Below, one piece after another: positions 21,288 to 28,457 of a stretch of DNA of 30,415 bases (its first letter is position 1; the number at the start of each line of letters is the position of its first letter). Below the pieces are notes generated by a model. The model searched no databases. It saw only the letters and a list, made by a program, of their open reading frames with translations, and was not told the DNA's origin. Source of the stretch: a virus; the IMG/VR virus record IMGVR_UViG_3300042291_000664, positions 1 through 30,415 of that record; one strand, written 5' to 3'. Position numbers and translations under genes: made by a program.

Positions 21288-22009
21288 TTAATGAGCTAAG
21301 GGATGACGAAGAGTACTACCGAGGTAAAGGTAAATACTACTTATCCAATTCAGACATTGGATCCCTGCTGAAAAATCCTAAAAGCTTTAGAGCCCACAGA
21401 GAGGACAGTAAACACTTTCAGGAAGGAAGATACTTTCATCAGCTATTATTGGAGCCTGAGAAGGCTGAGAATGTGCTATACGTTGACGTTACAACTCGCA
21501 CTACCAAGGAGTATAAGACTTTCTGCGCTGACAATGACCTTCCGTTCTGCATGCTAAAGAATGAGGTTGATAATGTTAAGAGATTAGTATCTGTAATTAA
21601 GTCAAACATAAATTTTTATGATGATATTTATAGAGAGGGAAATCTTTTCGAGGAGCCAATGATCGCTAAGATCAAAGGTTATGATTGGAAAGGTAAGGCT
21701 GACATCATTACCAATGATTATATCATTGACCTTAAAACAACAGCAGACATAAATAAGTTTAGGTGGAATGCCAAGGCCTATAACTATGACTCACAGTGTT
21801 ACATCTATGAGCAATTGTTTGGTAAGCCACTATACTTTTATGTCATTGACAAAGAAACTGCACAACTAGGAGTGTTCAGGCCATCAGAGAACTTCGTTAA
21901 AGGAGGAGAGATGAAAGCTGATAGAGCATTAGCAGTGTATGAGAAGTACTTCGGACCCAATGCTACCGAGGAAATAGAGAACCATTTTATAAACGAAACA
22001 TTAGATTAA
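21275..22009 (+). CDS. PD-(D/E)XK exonuclease (DUF3799 / RecB-Cas4-like)
   Basis: The nuclease core is visible: H55 and E60 in GRYFHQLLLEPE, D143 in WKGKADII, then D152 and K154 in IIDLKTT, and a QxxxY motif (Q174, Y178). This is the RecB/Cas4-like order. The N-terminus (YYLSNSDIGSLLKNPKSFRA) is typical of the PDDEXK family found next to phage annealing proteins. It probably resects double-strand ends to 3' overhangs for the DUF1071 protein. Both genes overlap. Confidence 0.85.
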   Translation: MQTIINELRDDEEYYRGKGKYYLSNSDIGSLLKNPKSFRAHREDSKHFQEGRYFHQLLLEPEKAENVLYVDVTTRTTKEYKTFCADNDLPFCMLKNEVDNVKRLVSVIKSNINFYDDIYREGNLFEEPMIAKIKGYDWKGKADIITNDYIIDLKTTADINKFRWNAKAYNYDSQCYIYEQLFGKPLYFYVIDKETAQLGVFRPSENFVKGGEMKADRALAVYEKYFGPNATEEIENHFINETLD

Positions 22010-22015
22010 TTAAAC

Positions 22016-22309
22016 ATGTCACAAGAAGAAAAAGTATTTGCCGAAGGATTTATCTTTAAGAGAAGAGAGAATGCACCTGATTTTGTAATTGGAAACATAT
22101 CCATTAAGGTGGATGAAGCCATAGCATTCCTGCGTAAGCATGAGAAGAACGGTTGGGTTAACTTAAATGCCAAGACTGCAAGATCAGGTAATCCATACCT
22201 TGAGTTGGATACATGGGAAGCCACAAATAAAAAGGATGAAGGAGCTAAGCCGAAGCCGGCACCTGCACCTGCACCCGAGGACGAAGACGATCCGGACTTG
22301 CCTTTCTAA
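22016..22309 (+). CDS. SSB-like protein with acidic C-terminal tip (97 aa)
   Basis: A short beta-rich domain (FAEGFIFKRRENAPDFVIGN, ISIKVDEAIAFLRKHEK) is followed by a Pro/Ala linker (KPKPAPAPAPEDE) and the tip DDPDLPF. This tip mirrors the DDDIPF C-terminus by which SSB proteins recruit partners. Position right after an annealing protein and an exonuclease supports a single-strand DNA-binding role. The domain is smaller than a full OB fold of E. coli SSB. An intrinsic terminator follows. Confidence 0.7.
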   Translation: MSQEEKVFAEGFIFKRRENAPDFVIGNISIKVDEAIAFLRKHEKNGWVNLNAKTARSGNPYLELDTWEATNKKDEGAKPKPAPAPAPEDEDDPDLPF

Positions 22310-22317
22310 TAAGAACT

Positions 22318-22347
22318 AGAGGGGGATAAAGTCTCCCTCTTTTTTTT
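22318..22347 (+). terminator. Intrinsic terminator after the recombination genes
   Basis: AGAGGGGGA pairs with TCTCCCTCT (9 bp, one G-U, loop TAAAG) and is followed by seven more T. It ends the transcript of the recombination genes, so the primase gene needs its own promoter in the next 160 bases. Confidence 0.9.
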
Positions 22348-22375
22348 GCCTAAGAAATGACAATTTCATTCCTTC

Positions 22376-22506
22376 CTATATATATATATATAATTATATA
22401 TATTATTATTATTCTATAGAATAATAAAAAGGTTTAAGTATTGACATAACTGACATCAGTTTAGTAATCAGGCAGTTACGCGACACACAACTAACATAGC
22501 AATAAC
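22376..22506 (+). repeat. AT-rich element B, related to element A at 13.2 kb
   Basis: A TA-alternating tract (22376-22411) is followed by a core at 22439-22506 with ACATAACTGACATC, AATCAG, CAGTTAC, CGACA and CATAG in the same order as element A. It fills the gap between the terminator and the primase-helicase gene. TTGACA (22441-22446) followed 16 bases later by TAGTAA could act as a promoter of a different class; no TAnnTTTG box is present. An origin next to the primase gene is an alternative. Confidence 0.55.
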
Positions 22507-22510
22507 ATTT

Positions 22511-24913
22511 ATGACACAGCAAGTAACAATCTTTCAAAATATCAAGGATACAAGCACACCATTCCATAGAGACGTGCATATAATCCTTGAGAGAATTAAA
22601 GAAGGTGCAACAAAAGATCTAGTAAAGAAGATTAGATCAGAGAAAAGAAAGTCTGAAAGGAACGAATTAAAAAAACAATTGCCCGCAGTTTGTTTTAGCG
22701 GTACATTCAATAAGAGAGCAGACAATGCGATACTTGATCATAGTGGTTTGATCTGCCTTGACTTTGATGGCTACGATAAGCAGAAGGTTTTGCTGAATGA
22801 CAAAGAGAACCTATCCAAGAACAAATATGTTTTCTCTGTATTCATATCTCCTTCCGGCAATGGCCTTAAAGCATTGATCAAAATTCCTGCAGATGCAGAG
22901 AACCATACCAATTACTTTAACAGCCTAGAGAAGTACTTCAACTCACCGTACTTTGATAAGACTAGCAAGAACATCAGTCGCGTATGTTACGAATCTTACG
23001 ATCCGTTGATCTACGTTAATGAGAACTCATCCATTTGGGATACGATAGAGGAGGCTGAATACACGGAGGTAAACAAGTACAAGGATATGGCTACCATTCC
23101 AATCACAGATGAGAATAAGATCGTAGAGATCCTTGTGAAGTGGTGGAACAATAAGTATCCAATGGCCGAGGGTCAGCGTAATCAGAATTGCTACATCCTA
23201 GCCATGGCCTTCAATGATTTTGGTATAAACAAAAGCCTAGCAGGGTATGTACTTAATCAGTACGCAACAGCTGACTTTAACATGGCCGAGATACAGAGGA
23301 CCATTGACTCTGCCTATCAGAACACATCAAACTTCGGAACCAAGTATTATGAGGATGAAGAGAGAGTTAATCAGATCAAAGCCAAACTAAGACGTGGCGT
23401 ATCAAAAAAAGAGATCCGCATCCAACTACAGGACTCCCAATTGGATGGGGATACAATCGAGGCGGTACTATCAAAGGTAGAGGAAGAGAACGCTAAGCAA
23501 ACCTTTTGGACCAAGAACGATAAGGGAGTTATAAAAATAGTACACATACTATTCAAACAATTCTTAGAGGACAGTGGATTCTACAAGTACTGTCCCGAGG
23601 GAGGTAAGAACTACGTGTTCGTGAAGGTTACTAATAACCTGATTGACCATACATCAGAGAAGGAGATCAAGGATTTTATCCTGAACCATTTGCTTGAGCT
23701 TGATGACATCATGGTTTATAACTACTTCGCGGACAATACAAGGTTCTTTAAGGAAGAGTTTCTATCCATGCTATCAACAATTGACATCTATTTCATTGAG
23801 GATACCAAGGATGCGGCCTACCTATACTACAAGAATTGTGCAGTAAAGATTACCAAGGATGCCATTATACCAATTGACTACCTTGATCTAGGTGGATACG
23901 TTTGGAAGGATCACGTGATCGACAGAAACTTTGTAATGTGTAGCGTGACTGACCGGTGTAACTACAGAACATTCATCACCAATATTTGTGGTGGAGTGGA
24001 GACTAGAGTATCATCCATGGAAAGTACAATTGGATTCCTTCTACATGCTTACAAGAATTTATCATTCTGTCCTGCTGTGATATTGAACGATGAGGTGATC
24101 AGCGACAATCCCGAGGGAGGAACAGGCAAGGGACTATTCATGAATGCATTATCTAAAATGAAGAAGGTTGTTACCATTGACGGTAAGTCGTTCACCTTTG
24201 AGAGAAGCTTCGCTTACCAATTGGTTTCTGCAGATACGCAGATCCTAGTATTCGATGACGTGAAGAAGCACTTTGACTTCGAGAGATTGTTCTCTGTAGT
24301 TACAGAGGGACTGACCCTAGAGAAGAAGAACAAGGATGCGATCAAGATCCCGTTTAGCAAGTCACCAAAGATTGCTATCACTACAAACTATGCGATCAAG
24401 GGATCAGGAAATTCATTTGCCCGTAGAAAGTGGGAGCTAGAGCTACACCAATACTATACCAAGACCAACACGCCATTAGATGAGTTTGGGAAACTGATGT
24501 TTGGGGATTGGAACGATGACGATTGGTGTGAGTTTGACAACTACATGATTGGTTGCTTGAAGGGATACCTAGCTACAGGTTTGGTTAAGAGTAAGTTTGT
24601 AAACCTAAAGATCAGACAGCTAAGTGCAGAGACTACCCATGACTTCATTGAATGGTGCGGTTTAGTAGAGGGTCAGGAGAAAAACATATCTCTTGTTACT
24701 GACGTGAGACTTTATAAGAACGATTTGTACCATGACTTCATCAATGAGTATCCGGATTACGGGCCTAGAGGAAGGATGAGTATCAGCAGAACTAGATTCT
24801 ACAAGTGGTTAGTAGCTTACGGATTGTTCAAGGAAGGCATTATCCCTGACGAGGGAAGAGATCTTAATGGTAGATGGATAATCATTCATAGAAAGAAAGA
24901 TGTCGCTTCCTGA
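22511..24913 (+). CDS. Primase-helicase: BT4734-like N-terminus and SF3-type helicase
   Basis: This 800-residue protein has three parts. The N-terminus (about 45-190) is BT4734/VirE-like, with GLICLDFDGYD and SPSGNGLKALIKIP, a fold related to archaeo-eukaryotic primases. A middle helical part (about 205-320; AEGQRNQNCYILAMAFNDFG) resembles primase C-terminal linkers. The C-terminal ATPase has Walker A GGTGKG (about 536-541), Walker B ILVFDDVKK (about 579-587) and the SF3 motif C-like AITTNYAIKG (about 620). It likely synthesises primers and unwinds the fork. It overlaps the helicase gene by 14 bases. Confidence 0.88.
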   Translation: MTQQVTIFQNIKDTSTPFHRDVHIILERIKEGATKDLVKKIRSEKRKSERNELKKQLPAVCFSGTFNKRADNAILDHSGLICLDFDGYDKQKVLLNDKENLSKNKYVFSVFISPSGNGLKALIKIPADAENHTNYFNSLEKYFNSPYFDKTSKNISRVCYESYDPLIYVNENSSIWDTIEEAEYTEVNKYKDMATIPITDENKIVEILVKWWNNKYPMAEGQRNQNCYILAMAFNDFGINKSLAGYVLNQYATADFNMAEIQRTIDSAYQNTSNFGTKYYEDEERVNQIKAKLRRGVSKKEIRIQLQDSQLDGDTIEAVLSKVEEENAKQTFWTKNDKGVIKIVHILFKQFLEDSGFYKYCPEGGKNYVFVKVTNNLIDHTSEKEIKDFILNHLLELDDIMVYNYFADNTRFFKEEFLSMLSTIDIYFIEDTKDAAYLYYKNCAVKITKDAIIPIDYLDLGGYVWKDHVIDRNFVMCSVTDRCNYRTFITNICGGVETRVSSMESTIGFLLHAYKNLSFCPAVILNDEVISDNPEGGTGKGLFMNALSKMKKVVTIDGKSFTFERSFAYQLVSADTQILVFDDVKKHFDFERLFSVVTEGLTLEKKNKDAIKIPFSKSPKIAITTNYAIKGSGNSFARRKWELELHQYYTKTNTPLDEFGKLMFGDWNDDDWCEFDNYMIGCLKGYLATGLVKSKFVNLKIRQLSAETTHDFIEWCGLVEGQEKNISLVTDVRLYKNDLYHDFINEYPDYGPRGRMSISRTRFYKWLVAYGLFKEGIIPDEGRDLNGRWIIIHRKKDVAS

Positions 24914-26369
24914 GCCTTTAATTGAGCGCATATCAGGGTACTCTGACTTTAGTATGTTCAAGTACTGCCGTTCACTATTCAATGTAATATCTAAAAACGT
25001 AGAGGTAAAGATTGGTAGAGGCAAGAATGTTGAGACATCTTATGAGTACAAGTACAAGGAAGCTAAAGAACTGATGCCAAGAATAGAGAGAAGTTTAGTT
25101 TATTACAGAGAGTTACACCATAAAAATGGAGCACGAGTGGAATATAGAGAATATCAAACTGACATCATTGAGTCAGGATCTAGGATCCTTTCAGAGCATG
25201 GGTTCTTATACCTAGCCATGGAGGTTAGGACAGGTAAGACCTTGACAAGCCTAGGCATTGCTGAACAGATCAAAGCGCATACCGTACTGTTCATCACTAA
25301 GAAGAAAGCAATTGGATCCATTGAGGATGACTATGCTATGCTTAAACCAAGCTATGAGATCTGCGTGATTAACTATGAGAGTTTGCATACGATTGATCCT
25401 GACATGAATTGGGACCTGATCATCTGTGATGAGGCTCATGGCATGGGAGCTTTCCCGAAGCCGAGTGGTCGTGCTGTCGCTGTTGGAAATCTGATCGAGA
25501 AGCATAAGCCAAAGGTAATCCTGCTATCAGGTACGCCGACTCCCGAGTCCTACTCACAGATGTATCATCAGGTATGTTGGATACCTAGCAATCCGTTCTT
25601 CTCACATAAGAACTTCTACAGATTTGCTGATGAGCACGTCAAGATTAAGCAGAAGAATATCAATGGGTTATTCATCAAGGACTACAGCGGTGGCAATGAG
25701 TCAATCATTGAGGCAATGAAACCATACACAATCAACTATACGCAGTCAGAGGCAGGTTTCGTGGCCGAGACGATCGAGGAGATCCTTGAGGTTGAGCTTA
25801 AAGAATCAACCTATAAGTTGATTAATAAGTTAAAGAGAGATTTGGTGATAGAGGGTAAGGAAGAGGTGATACTAGCAGACACTCCGGTAAAGTTGATGAT
25901 GAAGGTTCATCAGATGTGTAGCGGGACAGTAAAGTTTGAGAGTGGAAACTCAATGATCATTGATCTAACCAAGGCTGAGTTTATCAAGGAACAGTTTGAG
26001 GGGTGTAAGATTGGTATCTTCTACAAATTCAAGGAGGAGTACAATGCACTCAAGCAAGTCTTTGGTGATGAGCTAACCTCTGAGCTTAGTGTGTTTGATG
26101 ATACGCATAAGAACATAGCCCTGCAGATTGTAAGTGGGCGTGAAGGAATCTCATTACGCAAGGCTGAGTACTTGGTGTATTACAACATTGACTTCAGTGC
26201 CACAAGTTATTGGCAGAGCAAGGACCGGATGACAACTAAAGATCGGCTCGAGAACAAAGTCTTTTGGGTATTTGCAAAAAACGGGATCGAGCATGAGATC
26301 TACAAAGCAGTAACAAAAAAGAAAGACTATACAATTAACCACTTTAAAAAAGATTTTTATGAGCATTAA
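24900..26369 (+). CDS. SNF2-like SF2 DNA helicase
   Basis: Motifs are in order: YREYQTDI (Q-like motif), RTGKT (Walker A, about residue 109), DEAHGMG (about 175), LLSGTPTPE (about 211), then in the second RecA lobe GIFYKFKEEY, VSGREGISL (about 413) and YWQSKDRM (motif VI region). The length of 489 residues is usual for phage single-subunit SNF2-like helicases. Motif VI reads QSKDRMTTKDR, slightly different from the common QxxGRxxR. It may remodel recombination or replication intermediates with the VRR-NUC nuclease encoded 0.7 kb downstream. Confidence 0.88.
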   Translation: MSLPEPLIERISGYSDFSMFKYCRSLFNVISKNVEVKIGRGKNVETSYEYKYKEAKELMPRIERSLVYYRELHHKNGARVEYREYQTDIIESGSRILSEHGFLYLAMEVRTGKTLTSLGIAEQIKAHTVLFITKKKAIGSIEDDYAMLKPSYEICVINYESLHTIDPDMNWDLIICDEAHGMGAFPKPSGRAVAVGNLIEKHKPKVILLSGTPTPESYSQMYHQVCWIPSNPFFSHKNFYRFADEHVKIKQKNINGLFIKDYSGGNESIIEAMKPYTINYTQSEAGFVAETIEEILEVELKESTYKLINKLKRDLVIEGKEEVILADTPVKLMMKVHQMCSGTVKFESGNSMIIDLTKAEFIKEQFEGCKIGIFYKFKEEYNALKQVFGDELTSELSVFDDTHKNIALQIVSGREGISLRKAEYLVYYNIDFSATSYWQSKDRMTTKDRLENKVFWVFAKNGIEHEIYKAVTKKKDYTINHFKKDFYEH

Positions 26370-26595
26370 ACTATTTAAGATCCACAGATGGTATGATTAT
26401 GAAATAACAGCCGATGTGCACATTGGAGAAAACATTCATGAGAATGAATACCCAACCGAAGTAATACGAATACACCATACATTTTTTTTTAAGTCGAAGT
26501 GTAAACAGAGAGTAATGCTAAGGTTACTTATATGGTGGTCAATCAAACATTATTTTAAAACTTTATTCAAATCAAATGGAAACGAGAACAATTAA
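26359..26595 (+). CDS. Small protein of unknown function (78 aa)
   Basis: It overlaps the helicase gene by 11 bases. It starts MSIKLFKIHRWYDYEITADV, then a His/Glu-rich piece and a C-terminal part rich in aromatic and basic residues (MLRLLIWWSIKHYFKTLF), which could be membrane-associated. No family recognised. Confidence 0.6.
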   Translation: MSIKLFKIHRWYDYEITADVHIGENIHENEYPTEVIRIHHTFFFKSKCKQRVMLRLLIWWSIKHYFKTLFKSNGNENN

Positions 26596-26887
26596 TCAGG
26601 TTAAGCTATACATATTAACCATGAACCCTATGACGGGACGAACTGAAGATGGTCAGATCACAGCTATATCCTATAGCAAGCAAGCACTAATTGATTTTTA
26701 TAATCGTGAGTCTGTAGAAAATTATATGGATAGGACTTGGTCAAAGTCATTCAGGAAAGGCAGTTTACTTGAGTGGTTCAACCCTCTATACTCTTTTGAT
26801 ATTGGGCATTATGGACATGGTATTAAAGGGACTTGGATGGATACAGACAGTGTTGAAAATATCAGAGGATTATATTATTGGGTGTAA
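26576..26887 (+). CDS. Unknown protein (103 aa)
   Basis: The start lies within the preceding gene and is preceded by TTCAAATCAA, the shared A-rich leader. The product starts METRTINQVKLYILTMNPMT, with SKQALIDFYNRESVENYM and a C-terminal GHGIKGTWMDTDSVENIRGL. It is aromatic-rich, probably globular, and not recognised. Confidence 0.65.
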   Translation: METRTINQVKLYILTMNPMTGRTEDGQITAISYSKQALIDFYNRESVENYMDRTWSKSFRKGSLLEWFNPLYSFDIGHYGHGIKGTWMDTDSVENIRGLYYWV

Positions 26888-26902
26888 AAAATATCAGTAA
26901 AG

Positions 26903-27106
26903 ATGGCAACGAAAGCAAACAAAATAGAAGATTTTAAAATCACAAAAATAGGACGGAAAACTTATGAGGTTACTTATACTTCACCAACTACGGGGAAGTC
27001 TTGGACTCAGACCACAGATGATCACGACCTAATACAGAACATATTAAATGGGCATTCAGTAATCATTGGTTTAAGAAAGTTAAAATTTATTTGTAAAATA
27101 AATTGA
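26903..27106 (+). CDS. Small unknown protein (67 aa)
   Basis: A beta-rich core (FKITKIGRKTYEVTYTSPTT) is followed by GKSWTQTTDDHDLIQNIL and a basic tail (LRKLKFICKIN). It lies just upstream of the VRR-NUC gene. Function unknown. Confidence 0.65.
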   Translation: MATKANKIEDFKITKIGRKTYEVTYTSPTTGKSWTQTTDDHDLIQNILNGHSVIIGLRKLKFICKIN

Positions 27107-27110
27107 TGGC

Positions 27111-27359
27111 ATGACAGAACAACAGGTTCAAACAAAGTTGATTAAAGAGTTAGAGAGTCAGGGATACTATGTTATCAAGTTGGTAAAGACTAATAAGAAT
27201 GGTATCCCTGATCTAATCGCTATACCTAGCGGATCAGACGTAGAGTTTATAGAAGTAAAAGCATCAGGAGGAAAGACCTCTAAGCTACAGGATTACAGGA
27301 TAAAAGAATTAATAAAGCATGGAGTTAAAGCAACAGTGTTCTTCGGACCAAAAGATTGA
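27111..27359 (+). CDS. VRR-NUC nuclease
   Basis: The 82-residue single-domain protein has the VRR-NUC core: GIPDLIAI (G31, P33, D34), EFIEVKA (E48, K50) and the trailing Q60 in SKLQDYRIKEL. Stand-alone VRR-NUC proteins in phages are structure-specific nucleases that can act on Holliday junctions as dimers, and they are often encoded near SNF2-like helicases as here. It overlaps the next gene by 41 bases. Confidence 0.88.
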   Translation: MTEQQVQTKLIKELESQGYYVIKLVKTNKNGIPDLIAIPSGSDVEFIEVKASGGKTSKLQDYRIKELIKHGVKATVFFGPKD

Positions 27360-27867
27360 AGTGATAAAAGATATAGTTCAAGAGGTGATGAAAGTAAATC
27401 TCCTTGATCGTAAGAGACATGCAAGGATCGTCGAGGCACGAATGATATTCTCATTAATGCTTAGAGAGAATGGCTTTACATACAAAGCTATTGGCCGGTA
27501 CCTAAGAAGAGACCACAGCACAATCATGTACTACCATATCATAATCAAAGATCTTATGCAGGTTGATATGGGTATTGTTAAAAATTATACCAAATGTAAA
27601 GAGCAGTTTTTAATAAAAGAAGATTACTTAAATTTAGAGAATAATAAAGAGTACCTTCTTAGTGAGGTAAGTATGCTAAGGAATAAGGTTAAATTATTGG
27701 AGATGGATAATAGATGTTTAATTTCTGAAAAAGAAAATTTAATAAAAGAGTTTACCTTTGATAATAAAAATAGACTAACAAAAGTGTTCAAGTTTATAGA
27801 TGATAATACACCCGACGGACGTGAGCATATTATTTACAGACGAATAAAGAAATGTTTTAATGGATGA
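27319..27867 (+). CDS. DnaA domain IV-like protein with coiled-coil tail (182 aa)
   Basis: Residues about 30-85 match the DnaA C-terminal DNA-binding domain: RKRHARIVEARMIFSLMLRE, YKAIGRYLRRDHSTIMYYH with the RDHSTI signature. The C-terminal half (LNLENNKEYLLSEVSMLRNK, LLEMDNRCLISEKENLIKEF) is a probable coiled coil for dimerisation. There is no AAA+ domain. The ATG at 27319 overlaps the VRR-NUC gene; a later start at 27388 is possible but would trim the helix before the domain. Probably an origin- or promoter-binding protein. Confidence 0.75.
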   Translation: MELKQQCSSDQKIEVIKDIVQEVMKVNLLDRKRHARIVEARMIFSLMLRENGFTYKAIGRYLRRDHSTIMYYHIIIKDLMQVDMGIVKNYTKCKEQFLIKEDYLNLENNKEYLLSEVSMLRNKVKLLEMDNRCLISEKENLIKEFTFDNKNRLTKVFKFIDDNTPDGREHIIYRRIKKCFNG

Positions 27868-28054
27868 TAACATAAAAAAAGAAAATGAAAGAGCCTATCG
27901 TATAGGATTTATGACAGGTAACTTCCATAATGACATATCTTTTATTTACGAAACTTTAGTTGATCGTGAATACGAAGAATCTGTTATTAGGGTTAAGGCT
28001 CTAATGGTTGAATTAAGATACATAATAAAGCTTACACAGGAAGATGATTTTTGA
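27860..28054 (+). CDS. Small helical protein (64 aa)
   Basis: It overlaps the preceding gene by 8 bases and the next by 11. The sequence starts MDDNIKKENERAYRIGFMTG and is helical throughout (SVIRVKALMVELRYIIKL). No family recognised. Confidence 0.6.
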   Translation: MDDNIKKENERAYRIGFMTGNFHNDISFIYETLVDREYEESVIRVKALMVELRYIIKLTQEDDF

Positions 28055-28457
28055 AACAGAGCAAGATCTAATCCGAGAAAAAAAAGCTATCGAAACATTT
28101 GTTAAAGTATTCGGAGGAACATTCACGAAGCTAGGTCCATTCGATATAGACTACAAAGTATTTGATAAAAAAGGATCACTCATTGCATACGTTGAAGTAA
28201 AAGGCAGGCTAAAGACAATGGCCACAGCATACCCATTACCGGTATCATTAAGCAAGCTCAACAAGTTAATTGACAAGCGACTAAACCCTGTAATGATATG
28301 GTGTTGTGATGATGGTATCATATACGGTAAAGCATGCAGTCTCGTTGGAGAAATTCGCATGGGTGGAAGGCCGCCCCGAATCGGAGCGACCAATGACCGT
28401 GAGATGATGGCATATTTTGAAAAACAAAAGGAGTTTAAGTATGTTAGATTTACCTAG
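28044..28457 (+). CDS. PD-(D/E)XK nuclease-like protein (137 aa)
   Basis: The N-terminal region has the order helix (REKKAIETFVKVFGG), strand with D34/D36 (FDIDYKVF), then E51 and K53 in AYVEVKGR, which fits a PD-(D/E)XK core. A C-terminal part (VMIWCCDDGIIYGKA, then GGRPPR) follows. It may be a junction or mismatch endonuclease finishing the replication module. It is the last plus-strand gene and overlaps the opposing late gene by 4 bases. Confidence 0.65.
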   Translation: MIFETEQDLIREKKAIETFVKVFGGTFTKLGPFDIDYKVFDKKGSLIAYVEVKGRLKTMATAYPLPVSLSKLNKLIDKRLNPVMIWCCDDGIIYGKACSLVGEIRMGGRPPRIGATNDREMMAYFEKQKEFKYVRFT

